Positions 9,045 through 17,017 of a DNA stretch of 64,000 nucleotides are shown here, piece by piece. The notes under the pieces were generated by a model. It did not search any database, was not told the origin of the DNA, and worked only from the letters and a program-made list of their open reading frames with translations. Position 1 is the first letter of the stretch; each line of letters opens with the position of its first letter. This DNA is from Streptomyces muensis (lineage in GTDB: Bacteria > Actinomycetota > Actinomycetes > Streptomycetales > Streptomycetaceae), in assembly GCF_021474425.1 (NCBI RefSeq), contig NZ_JAKEIP010000006.1:46835-110834 (forward strand). The letters are read 5' to 3'. A program made the translations under genes and the position numbers.

Positions 9045-10102
9045 GCCACACCATCACCACAGCCCTGACGGAATTGGTCGGTGTGCGCCACCCCATCGTG
9101 CAGACCGGGATGGGATGGGTCGCGGGCCCTCGCCTGGTCTCGGCCACGGCCGACGCGGGGGCCCTGGGGATCCTCGCCTCGGCCACCATGACCGTGGAAC
9201 AACTTCGCTCCGCCGTCCGCGAGGTCAAGTCCCGCACCGACGCGCCCTTCGGCGTCAACCTCCGGGCGGAGGCGGGCGACGCCGCCGAGCGTGTGCGGAT
9301 CATCATCGCTGAAGGCGTCAGGGTCGCCTCGTTCGCGCTCGCGCCCTCTCCGCAGCTCATCGCGCGGCTCAAGGATGCCGGAGTGGTCGTCATCCCGTCG
9401 GTCGGTGCCAGGCGGCATGCCGAGAAGGTCGCCGCCTGGGGCGTAGACGCGGTAGTGGCGCAGGGCAGCGAGGGCGGCGGCCACACCGGCAGCGTCGCCA
9501 CCGCCGTCCTGCTCCCCCAGGTCGTGGATGCCGTGGACATCCCGGTGATCGCGGCAGGCGGCTACCACGACGGGCGCGGACTGGTCGCCGCGCTGGCTTA
9601 CGGCGCCGCCGGAATCGCCATGGGCACCCGTTTTCTGCTCACCTCCGACAGCACCGTGCCGGAGACCACCAAGAGCCGTTATCTGGCCGCGGGTGTCAAC
9701 GACGTCACTGTCACCACCGAGGTGGACGGTCTCCCCCACCGCATGCTGCGTACCGAACTCGTCGATGCGTTGGAGCACTCCAGCCGGGCGGCCGCGCTGC
9801 TGCAGGCGGTCCGGCATGCCGCCGCGTTCCGGAAAGAGTCCGGCATCAGCTGGGCCCGCATGGTCCGAGACGGCCTGACGATGAAGCACGGCAAGGAGCT
9901 CTCGTGGGGCCAGGTGCTCCTGGCGGCCAACACTCCCATGCTGCTCAAGGCGGCAATGGTCGAGGGACGCACCGACCTCGGCATCATGCCCTCCGGTCAG
10001 GTCGCCGGGCTGATCGACGATCTCCCCACCTGCGCCGAACTCGTCGACCGTGTGATGGCCGAGGCCGACGCCATACTGCGCGGACTGCCCTCGCGCGGCT
10101 GA
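9041..10102 (+). CDS. ipdC: IpdC, FMN-dependent enoyl-CoA/HIP-CoA oxidoreductase
   Basis: A 353-aa TIM-barrel flavoprotein of the nitronate monooxygenase/2-nitropropane dioxygenase family (HPIVQTGMGWVAGPRLVSA at the N-terminus; FMN-phosphate-binding segments AQGSEGGGHTG and VIAAGGYHDGRG). In M. tuberculosis the equivalent Rv3553 is IpdC, which acts on the HIP-CoA intermediate ahead of EchA20. The assignment relies on gene order, because the family itself is broad. The ATG overlaps the ipdB stop (ATGA). It is the last gene of the operon; about 170 bp without obvious structure separate it from a convergent regulator. Confidence 0.88.
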   Translation: MSHTITTALTELVGVRHPIVQTGMGWVAGPRLVSATADAGALGILASATMTVEQLRSAVREVKSRTDAPFGVNLRAEAGDAAERVRIIIAEGVRVASFALAPSPQLIARLKDAGVVVIPSVGARRHAEKVAAWGVDAVVAQGSEGGGHTGSVATAVLLPQVVDAVDIPVIAAGGYHDGRGLVAALAYGAAGIAMGTRFLLTSDSTVPETTKSRYLAAGVNDVTVTTEVDGLPHRMLRTELVDALEHSSRAAALLQAVRHAAAFRKESGISWARMVRDGLTMKHGKELSWGQVLLAANTPMLLKAAMVEGRTDLGIMPSGQVAGLIDDLPTCAELVDRVMAEADAILRGLPSRG

Positions 10103-10269
10103 CCGCGTGCGTGTGGGTGGCTGCCACTGGTTGGCGTCGAACGAGCGGCAGCTGCCCGAACCGCCCGAACCAGTCGAAGAGGTGGTAAAGAGCGATCAGT
10201 CGGCGAGGTCTCTGTCGCGCCGGACGCCGTTGTAGCGAGCACGGTGTTCACTGTGTCGCCGGTCCGCAG

Positions 10270-10767
10270 TCAGCCGCGCCCGAAAACCTCTTCGCGGTGC
10301 GTGTGCCAGCGTTCCATCATCTTGATGACCTCACCGTCGATGAACTCGAGAAACGCGAGAGTTTCGGCGAGCCGCCGACCAGCGGGGGTCCTGGCCCCAA
10401 GGCTGTCGATTCCCTCGCGCAGGGTGATCTCCCAGCCTCTGAGCGCTGCGCCTCGATTGGTCAGCAATTCATACCACTGGTCGCTGTATACGCGGTACTG
10501 ATCGCGCCTTGAACCGGGTTCGCGCTCGCGTTTGAGCATGTGCTGTCGCGCGAGATAGTGCACCGCCCCGGAGACCGCGGCTGGGCTGACTCGGAGCTGT
10601 GCACCGACTTCGGCGGAGGTGAGAGCGCCGGAGTCCGAGGAGAGCAAGGCCGCAAAGACACGAGCGGGCATTCTCGGTATCCCGGCGTCGACGAGCTGTG
10701 CGGCGAAGTCCTCGACGAACGCCGAGACTGCCTCGGTGTCGCGCACTGCCTCGATCGGTTCGGTCAC
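10270..10767 (-). CDS. GbsR/MarR-type transcriptional regulator
   Basis: A 165-aa winged-helix protein. The DNA-binding part reads SAEVGAQLRVSPAAVSGAVHYLARQHMLKRER, followed by a wing (GSRRDQYRVYSDQWY) and a helical C-terminus (LAETLAFLEFIDGEVIKMMERW). The GTG at 10767 is chosen over more upstream starts because AGGAGG lies six bases before it. Proteins of this type in actinomycetes often control a nearby exporter or stress gene, but no target adjoins it. It converges on ipdC. Confidence 0.8.
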   Translation of the reverse strand: MTEPIEAVRDTEAVSAFVEDFAAQLVDAGIPRMPARVFAALLSSDSGALTSAEVGAQLRVSPAAVSGAVHYLARQHMLKREREPGSRRDQYRVYSDQWYELLTNRGAALRGWEITLREGIDSLGARTPAGRRLAETLAFLEFIDGEVIKMMERWHTHREEVFGRG

Positions 10768-11273
10768 AGGCCTCCTGTCTGATGTCGGCGCGGTGAGAGG
10801 GGAAGGGAACGCACTTCGATCAGCGCGAGCAATCCGCCCTGACTCACCGCCCCATCCGAGACGGTCCCCCCGGTCCCAGGACACCCGCGGATCGTCCCCC
10901 GCAGATGTCGGTCGGTCGCGTTATGCCCATGCCGCTCTCGGGCACCGAGTCGAGGTGGTGGCCGTCGATCCGTCCGCCGCATCGGCGTCGAGCGCCCCAC
11001 GCGATCTCAGGCGTGCCGCGCAGCGCGCTCGCACCCGGGCGGGGCCGCGAGCGCCGACCCGTGCGCCAACGCGGTGCGGCTGCTGCCCGATCGCGCACCC
11101 GAGGCCGACGCGGAGCTGGTCCCACCCTTGCGCAGTCTTCGTTCCCGGCTCCCTACTTCACGCGCGAAAGCCGTCTCGCCAGATTGCGTGCAGGCGCCGA
11201 GTCAGCTGGTCGATCAAGTGATCTACGTGCAAGTGCGGGCTCAGGGCTACGCATAGGGAGAGTCGAAGTCCCG
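10768..11273. other. 506-bp gene-free stretch
   Basis: Several frames are open because of the high GC content, but none has a ribosome site, a domain or a family resemblance that I recognise. It carries the promoter region of the GbsR-type gene on its left and the end of an SDR gene on its right. No operator copy was found. Confidence 0.45.
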
Positions 11274-12095
11274 TCAGGCGTCGTCTGCGGAGCGGGAGGT
11301 GGCCTCCCAGTCGGACCAGGTCTGCAGCCGCTGGGCGTAGACCCCTTGTGCGATGTCGTACGCCTGGCTGGACAGCAGCAGACGCAGGGGCGGGTTGTCC
11401 GAGTCCACTACAGCGAACAGGGCCTGGTTGGTGGTCTCCGGCCCCGGCGTGTGGTAGCCCTGCTTGGCTTGTTCGGCCCTGGCGTCGTGCATGGGCCGGT
11501 AGGCCGGGAGCTGTTCGGAGCGCACGGCCGAAGAAGTGCCCCAGTCAGTGGCGTAGCCACCCGGCTCGATCACCGTGATCTTGATGCCGAACGATGCGAC
11601 CTCCTGGGCCAGGGCCTCCGAGAGGCCTTCGAGGGCCCACTTCGAGGCGTGGTAGATGCCCAAGGCGGGGAACGCTGCCACGCCGCCGATGCTGGAGATC
11701 TGCACGATGTGGCCGGCACCCTGGGCACGCATGAGCGGAATCGCCGCCTGGGTGACCCACAGGGCACCGAACACGTTGGTCTCGAGCTGGGCGCGGGCCT
11801 CGGCCTCGGTGATCTCCTCGACGAACCCGAAGTGCCCGTAGCCGGCGTTGTTGACCACGATGTCGAGCCCGCCGAAGTGGGCGTGGGCCTGCTCCACGGC
11901 GGCGAACGCCGCGGAGCGGTCGGTCACGTCGAGCTGTATCGGCAGGATCGCGTCGCCGAACCTGCCGACGAGGTCCTTGAGAGTGTCGGTGTCCCGTGCG
12001 GTGGCGGCGACCTTGTCACCGCGCTCCAGGGCCGCCTCAGTCCAACTGCGGCCGAAGCCACGGGAGGTACCGGTGATGAACCAGGTCTTGCTCAC
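11274..12095 (-). CDS. SDR oxidoreductase
   Basis: A 273-aa classical SDR: TGTSRGFG at residues 8-15, VVNNAGYG in the middle and a Y-x3-K active site in GIYHASKWALEG. It resembles the large group annotated as oxidoreductases of the retinol/17-beta-hydroxysteroid-dehydrogenase-like SDRs, with the C-terminal extension typical of that group. The gene lies 72 bp downstream of a TetR gene on the same strand, so it is probably part of that regulator's own two-gene operon. No copy of the 18-bp operator is nearby, and I see no firm link to the steroid-like pathway. Confidence 0.82.
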   Translation of the reverse strand: MSKTWFITGTSRGFGRSWTEAALERGDKVAATARDTDTLKDLVGRFGDAILPIQLDVTDRSAAFAAVEQAHAHFGGLDIVVNNAGYGHFGFVEEITEAEARAQLETNVFGALWVTQAAIPLMRAQGAGHIVQISSIGGVAAFPALGIYHASKWALEGLSEALAQEVASFGIKITVIEPGGYATDWGTSSAVRSEQLPAYRPMHDARAEQAKQGYHTPGPETTNQALFAVVDSDNPPLRLLLSSQAYDIAQGVYAQRLQTWSDWEATSRSADDA

Positions 12096-12167
12096 GAGGA
12101 CATGTCCTTCCCGCGCCGCGACTCGCGTGGCGCAGACCGATGATGTGCGGGGTGTTGGTGGTCCGGG

Positions 12168-12764
12168 TCAGGTGTGGCGAGGCCCCAGTCCGTTGCTCGC
12201 CCGCTCGAAGCAGTCACGGGCGAGTTCCAGCAGGCGATCGAAGCCGTCGTCGGGCGACCACATCGCGTAGGCCGTCGTCATGACGGCCTGAGCGACATTG
12301 ACGAGCAGGGCCCCCCGCAGCTCTTGTCCTTCAGGCGTGCGGGAAGCGGCCCATTCGCGCAGTTCGATCACGAAGTGTTCACCGTGACCGCGCACGGACT
12401 CGGCCAGTGCCGGCGAGGCGGCCTTGAGCCGCTTCTGTACCGCGAGCCGGTTGGAGAAGGTGGACAGGTACCCGACGAGAACCGCCTGCAGCGACAACCA
12501 CAAGGGCTCGTCCGCCGGCCTCTCACCCATCAGCGAGCGCCATACGTGGGGCTCTTGGGGATCCGGGTCGAAGACGATGGCTTCCTTGGAAGCGAAGTAG
12601 TTGAACAGCGTACTGCGTGAGACGTTCGCGCCCGACGCGATCTCATCGAGACTCACCGTCTCGTAACCACGCTCCTCGATGAGACGGAGCGCGGCGGCTC
12701 GGATGGCCCGCCAGGTCTCCAGCTTCTTGCGCTCACGCAAGCCCAGAGCTTCGGTGTCGGTCAC
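12168..12764 (-). CDS. TetR-family regulator
   Basis: A 198-aa TetR protein with an N-terminal helix-turn-helix (TVSLDEIASGANVSRSTLFNYFASKEAIV) and a helical ligand domain. The GTG at 12764 is taken as start because the conserved domain begins soon after it; an ATG at 12812 would add 16 residues of AT-rich leader. Upstream, at 12789-12801, lies an imperfect palindrome ACTGCATGCAAGT, a plausible autoregulatory site in an unusually AT-rich patch. The likely target is the SDR gene immediately downstream. Confidence 0.82.
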   Translation of the reverse strand: MTDTEALGLRERKKLETWRAIRAAALRLIEERGYETVSLDEIASGANVSRSTLFNYFASKEAIVFDPDPQEPHVWRSLMGERPADEPLWLSLQAVLVGYLSTFSNRLAVQKRLKAASPALAESVRGHGEHFVIELREWAASRTPEGQELRGALLVNVAQAVMTTAYAMWSPDDGFDRLLELARDCFERASNGLGPRHT

Positions 12765-12952
12765 AGAACTACCGTAAGAAATAGTTGGACTGCATGCAAG
12801 TTTGTTCTGCATTCAGGTTTTGGGCGGCCCGGGACAGGCCGGAGTAGGCGTTCGCCATCAGTGGCCCACGCCCGGAATCCGTGCATCCGGCAAGGGCGGC
12901 CCAGGCACGCCCACCCCGGCCGGACGGCCTGCCCTGTCGCCGTTCCTGTCGC

Positions 12953-13417
12953 TCAGACTCCGGGAGCTTCACCGAGGCTCAAGGTGGTGGTGAGGGGATC
13001 GATGACGATGCGATCGGCCAGTAGGGGTGCGCGGGCAGCGGAGGCGTCGACCACCTCGATCCGGGCACCGAGTTCCGGCACCTCATGAAAAGACATGGGA
13101 AGCCCGGCCTTCAGCCCGTCGAGCAAGATCCGGCAGCCACGCGCGGCGAGCATGTCGCGGTCGTCGGCGAGGCGGGCCGACCAGAAGCCCAGGTGGTCGA
13201 ATCGGGACCCGTCCGGCGCGGCCCAGGGACTGTCGGCCGGGCCTTCGATCAGTTCGAGAAAGGGCGGGCCCTCGATGGAAAGCGCCACCCAGATCGCCCA
13301 GTCGCCGATCTGCCGGGGCCTGGGTGGGCCGAACTCCACTGACAGAGCCCGACCGACGGCTCCCCGAGCGGCCTCGATGTCGGGGACGGCGAAACCTACG
13401 TGGTACAGGCCCCTCAC
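12953..13417 (-). CDS. VOC-superfamily (glyoxalase/dioxygenase-fold) protein
   Basis: A 154-aa single-domain VOC protein. It opens with LYHVGFAVPDIEAARGAVGRAL, supplying the first metal-binding His, and has FLELIEG and FDHLGFWSARLADD further on, similar to methylmalonyl-CoA epimerase-like and lactoylglutathione lyase-like proteins. It is the last gene of the ligase/oxygenase operon, 35 bp after the Rieske-less oxygenase gene. An isomerase, epimerase or ring-cleavage accessory role is possible; the family is too diverse to choose from sequence alone. Confidence 0.75.
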   Translation of the reverse strand: MRGLYHVGFAVPDIEAARGAVGRALSVEFGPPRPRQIGDWAIWVALSIEGPPFLELIEGPADSPWAAPDGSRFDHLGFWSARLADDRDMLAARGCRILLDGLKAGLPMSFHEVPELGARIEVVDASAARAPLLADRIVIDPLTTTLSLGEAPGV

Positions 13418-13452
13418 AGGGCGTCAGCCTGTTCTCTGTGGACCATCATGGC

Positions 13453-14481
13453 TCAGCTCCCGGGAGTCACGCCGAGTTCCTCGGACACGTCCCGCCCGGG
13501 ATCCCCGTCCGCCAGGTAGGAGTAATCTCCCGCCAGCTGGCGGGTCACGAGTTCGTTGTAGACGCGCCGGTAGCGCAGGCCCGCCTTGTCGAACCGGGAG
13601 CTGAGATCGCGTTGGCCACCCGGCTGCAGATAGCGGTCGTTCTGGGAGCGCACCGCCCAGTTGTCCTGCCGGCCCACCAAGTGCGCGGTGTACGGGAACA
13701 GAGCGCGGGCGTACCCGGGCATCCGTTGTGGGTCGTAGGTGACCGGAGTGCGAGCACGGGTGCGGGACTCGGGGTTGACCGGGTGCAGCATCCGGATGTC
13801 CATACCCGGCATGAAGTCTCCGTGCAGCAGACAGACGCCGCTGCGCACATGCGTGATGGTGACGACGCGGATGTCCTGCGTCTTGGCATCACCGACCAGG
13901 GACTTCTGCATGTCCGGAATGGGGCGGCCGTGGGCCGTCCGGATCATGGTGACCGTCTCGGAGGTGGATTTCACCTCGACGACATCGTCCTCGGAGAGTG
14001 AGTCGCCGGTCAGCTTGGAATGCAGGAAGTCGGCGTGGGTGAGGTCGAGCAGGTTCTCGCAGATCAGCTCGTAGGTACAGTCGAAGACTATCGAGCCCTG
14101 GAAGCGACGCGGCATGCCTTCGATCGGGATGTGAGGGACGCTCGGCAGCAGGTCCGCGGAGGCGTGTTCCGGATCGCCGTACCAGACCCACGCGTAGCCG
14201 TATCGCTCGACGACGGGATACTCACCGGTTCCGCCGGTGAACTCACCGTCACGGCGAAGCGCCGGAGGGGCGCCGGGCAGGTCGTCGGTGGCCCGGATCC
14301 GGTCGCCGTCGCGCGAGAGAATCACCGGTTCTCCGTGCATCGCGCGCCGGACGGGGCGCCTGCGCACGTCGGAGCTGTGCACCAGCGGGAACCATGTGTC
14401 GCGCAGCGCGAAGGTGGCAGGCCTGAACTCGGCGGGAACGGTTACCGCGGCCTGAGGAGCGGTGGCGGTCGGGGCGGTCAC
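13453..14481 (-). CDS. Rieske-oxygenase catalytic subunit lacking the Rieske centre
   Basis: A 342-aa protein resembling the alpha subunit of VanA/dicamba-monooxygenase-type Rieske oxygenases. The N-terminal Rieske scaffold is recognisable (TWFPLVHSSDVRRRPVRRAM, EPVILSRDGDRIRATDD, and then YPVVERYGYAWVWYGDPEHA). The stretch that should carry CxH and CxxH is replaced by about 20 residues without any Cys or His (68-87). The mononuclear iron site is intact: ENLLDLTHADFLH with bridging Asp146 and ligands His149 and His154, and Asp273 as a candidate third ligand. The GTG start has a strong AAGGAGG and overlaps the upstream Rieske gene by 4 bp. I infer that it is the catalytic half of a heteromeric oxygenase with that neighbour. 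Confidence 0.82.
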   Translation of the reverse strand: MTAPTATAPQAAVTVPAEFRPATFALRDTWFPLVHSSDVRRRPVRRAMHGEPVILSRDGDRIRATDDLPGAPPALRRDGEFTGGTGEYPVVERYGYAWVWYGDPEHASADLLPSVPHIPIEGMPRRFQGSIVFDCTYELICENLLDLTHADFLHSKLTGDSLSEDDVVEVKSTSETVTMIRTAHGRPIPDMQKSLVGDAKTQDIRVVTITHVRSGVCLLHGDFMPGMDIRMLHPVNPESRTRARTPVTYDPQRMPGYARALFPYTAHLVGRQDNWAVRSQNDRYLQPGGQRDLSSRFDKAGLRYRRVYNELVTRQLAGDYSYLADGDPGRDVSEELGVTPGS

Positions 14482-15656
14482 GGGGTTCCTCCTTGAGTGT
14501 GCTGGAAGCTTTCGGCGGGGCGGAGAGAACGAAGGGCCTCCAGTCCGTCGTCGACCGTGGTCGTGACACTGTCGGCCACCGCCTCCGGGACGTCGGAAGC
14601 CGTACGAATCAGCCGGCGCCGAACGCTCGACGCGGCCGCCAGGGTGGAGCGGACGATCGCGCCGGTGCCGCTTGACGTTGCACGCCAACGCAGAACGGTG
14701 CGGTACCGGCCGACCGGGGTGAGAGCGGCCAGCACGTGGCACCCTCCGTGCCTGCCGCTGGGCTCCACGGCCATCCGCGCGAGACCAGTGGTCGCGGAGA
14801 GCGTCGTGGCGCAGGTCACGACGCGGCGGCTCGCGTCCTCATAGGTGGCCAGGCGCGGGAGGTCACGGGCGAGCCTTGAGCGCTCGACGGTCACCGTTGC
14901 TCCTGCGCCACTTCCGCCTGTCCGCACCACGGGAGCGGACACCTCTGGACCCGCGCCCAGCAGTCCGGACAGCCCGAGCGTGGCACCCGGGTTGAGCACC
15001 AGCGCCTCGGCAAGGTCGGTGTAGGCCGAACGCACCAGGACAGTGCCGGTGACGGTGTGTCCGTCCACAGTGTGGGCACTTGACTGTGCCTCGGCCAGCG
15101 GCCCCAAGTCCGGAGGTTCGGAGGCCCCGGTCCACACGAGGATCAGTCCGTCGGCGAGCACGGCGTCGAACATGGTGGTGCCGCCATCCGGTTCCTCTCC
15201 GGACGGTTCACCGACGGCGGCACCGGCGATCCTCGTGCGCAGCCCGAAGCCGAGGGCGTCGGCGAGGTTCTCGGCCGTCGTGAAGGCGGCGACCTTGATC
15301 CCGCGCGGGACCCTCTCGGTGCGGCTGAGGTTGGGGATGGCGGTGCACTGCCCGGTGGCCCCGTCGAAGCACCAGCCATGGTAGGCGCACTGCAGGTGAC
15401 CGTCCTCGGTGATCCTGCCCATCGACAGGGGCAGCCGCCGGTGCGGACAGCTGTCGTCCACGGCCCGGACCACACCCTGAAGATCGCGGTAGACGGCCAG
15501 GTCCCGCGTGCCGATCCGAAACGCCCTGGGGTGTCTGCCGATCTCGTCCCCGTGGGCGATCGGCCACCAGGCATCCGGAAGGCCCACGGACGGGCGCGGG
15601 CGCGCGGGTGTCCGGTGGTCGGCGGCAGGGCTCGACCCCGTGGTTGTGCCGGTCAT
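14478..15656 (-). CDS. Rieske [2Fe-2S] subunit with a lost catalytic iron site
   Basis: A 392-aa Rieske-oxygenase-like protein. The [2Fe-2S] motif is canonical: C70-P-H72, then 17 residues, then C90-A-Y-H93. In the C-terminal domain, the segment aligned with the partner's DLTHADFLH reads DLAEALVLN (214-222). The bridging Asp214 is retained, but the two iron-binding His are Glu217 and Asn222. It therefore should carry electrons but not activate oxygen. The gene lies between an HsaA-like oxygenase (59-bp gap) and the Rieske-less catalytic partner (4-bp overlap). Superficially it would be annotated as KshA or a generic Rieske protein. No FAD/[2Fe-2S] reductase gene is found in the window. Confidence 0.85.
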   Translation of the reverse strand: MTGTTTGSSPAADHRTPARPRPSVGLPDAWWPIAHGDEIGRHPRAFRIGTRDLAVYRDLQGVVRAVDDSCPHRRLPLSMGRITEDGHLQCAYHGWCFDGATGQCTAIPNLSRTERVPRGIKVAAFTTAENLADALGFGLRTRIAGAAVGEPSGEEPDGGTTMFDAVLADGLILVWTGASEPPDLGPLAEAQSSAHTVDGHTVTGTVLVRSAYTDLAEALVLNPGATLGLSGLLGAGPEVSAPVVRTGGSGAGATVTVERSRLARDLPRLATYEDASRRVVTCATTLSATTGLARMAVEPSGRHGGCHVLAALTPVGRYRTVLRWRATSSGTGAIVRSTLAAASSVRRRLIRTASDVPEAVADSVTTTVDDGLEALRSLRPAESFQHTQGGTP

Positions 15657-15715
15657 CCGATGAGCCTCCTCGTCGAGGTCACGTTGCGTGTTCGGCGTCA
15701 GTCACCGGCTGGCCG

Positions 15716-16954
15716 TCAGTAGGTGCCGACAGGTGCGATGTTGGGGTCGATACCGAGACGGTCGCGCCCGTAGATCTCGTAGCCGAGGGACGGAATGTTC
15801 TGGATGTGGCGAAGGGCTACGTGGATGTCCTTCCAGAACCGCGAGAGCGGGTTGGCCGTGGAGAACGCCGAGGAACCGGCGATGAACATCAGCCGCTCGA
15901 CGGAATCGTGGACCAGATCGACCACCTGCGAGCACGCCGCCTTGTTCCGGGCCGAGTCGGACGGTGTCCAGGGCCGTCCCTCGGCCGCGTAGGTGTCGAC
16001 TTCCTCGGCGGCGTGCAGGGCGAGCAGCCGGGCGCTGTCGAGCTGAGCGGCGACCTTGCCCAGGTCGTGCACCACGACCTGGGACTCCGCCTTGGTCGCG
16101 AAGAAGGTGGTGACCAGCGGCTTCTCCTGTGCATTGACCTCGACCAGTTCGAGCATCGCCAGTGCCCCACCGACCAGCAGACCCATACCTGTGGCTCGTA
16201 TGGACGGGATGAGTGGCTGGCGGTCGGAAGCCTCGCCGAAGTTCCGCTTGTGCGGGTCCGGGAACCCGAAGGGGCGATCGGCGGGGACAACCATGTGGTC
16301 GGGAACGAAGACGGAGTCGACGACAGTCGTGTCGGAGCCCGTGGCCTGCATGCCGACCATGTACCAGCTGTCCTCGACCGTGACCTGCTCCATCGGTACG
16401 TAGGCGAAGTTCATTCCCGGCGTCACGGGTTTGCCCTCCTCGCCCATGTGCACGAAGCCGCACTGGGCCCACTTGGCGAGCCGTGAGCCCGAGCTGTAGG
16501 GGAACCTGCCCGTCAGGCGGTACCCGCCGTCCACCTTGGTTCCGATCCCAGGCGGGTTGTAGGCGCCGCAGATGATCGTCGGACCCTCCGCGAAGAGGGT
16601 CTCCTGCAGACTGTCCGGTGCGATGCTGCCGATCCAGGTGGTCGAGTTGAGGATCTGCACGACCCACGCGGCGGCCAGGTCGCCCTGCCCGAGCTCCATC
16701 TGGAACTCGACGTAGGCCCGGTTGGACAGACCGGCTCCGCCCCACCTGCGCGGGGTGGTCAGTGAGAACATGTCGAGCCGGCGCAGGGCGGTCTCGACTT
16801 CGGGGGTCAGAGTGCGCAGTTCCTCGGCCCGTGCGGCCTGCTCCCTGAGCAGAGGACGGAGCTTGCGCGCCTCCTCCAGGAGCTGGGGCAGCCTGCTGTC
16901 GTCGTAGCCCTCGACGTCCCGGGTCTGGGGCGGCGTCTCGTCAAGTGCGGTCAT
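15716..16954 (-). CDS. HsaA-like flavin-dependent monooxygenase (acyl-CoA dehydrogenase fold), copy 1
   Basis: A 412-aa member of the acyl-CoA-dehydrogenase-fold group D flavin monooxygenases (HsaA, p-hydroxyphenylacetate hydroxylase C2). N-terminal FSLTTPRRWGGAGLSNRAYVE matches the QP(R/Q)xWGG region of HsaA. Other markers are SSGSRLAKWAQCGFVHMG and the helix-rich C-terminus with RFWKDIHVALRHIQN. Such enzymes hydroxylate phenolic or enol substrates using reduced FMN delivered by a separate HsaB-type reductase. The gene follows the ligase (63-bp gap) and precedes the Rieske pair in one operon. An ordinary acyl-CoA dehydrogenase is less likely because the usual substrate-CoA motifs are absent. 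Confidence 0.83.
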   Translation of the reverse strand: MTALDETPPQTRDVEGYDDSRLPQLLEEARKLRPLLREQAARAEELRTLTPEVETALRRLDMFSLTTPRRWGGAGLSNRAYVEFQMELGQGDLAAAWVVQILNSTTWIGSIAPDSLQETLFAEGPTIICGAYNPPGIGTKVDGGYRLTGRFPYSSGSRLAKWAQCGFVHMGEEGKPVTPGMNFAYVPMEQVTVEDSWYMVGMQATGSDTTVVDSVFVPDHMVVPADRPFGFPDPHKRNFGEASDRQPLIPSIRATGMGLLVGGALAMLELVEVNAQEKPLVTTFFATKAESQVVVHDLGKVAAQLDSARLLALHAAEEVDTYAAEGRPWTPSDSARNKAACSQVVDLVHDSVERLMFIAGSSAFSTANPLSRFWKDIHVALRHIQNIPSLGYEIYGRDRLGIDPNIAPVGTY

Positions 16955-17017
16955 GGTGATGCGAAGTCCTCTCGTCGCCGGCTGTTCGGTGCTCCCGGCA
17001 ATAGTGGTGATGGGGCG

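Noticed and set aside
14478..15656. Annotation as 3-ketosteroid 9-alpha-hydroxylase oxygenase (KshA)
   Set aside because: The Rieske motif fits, but the catalytic iron ligands are Glu and Asn instead of His and His, so it cannot be a self-sufficient KshA.
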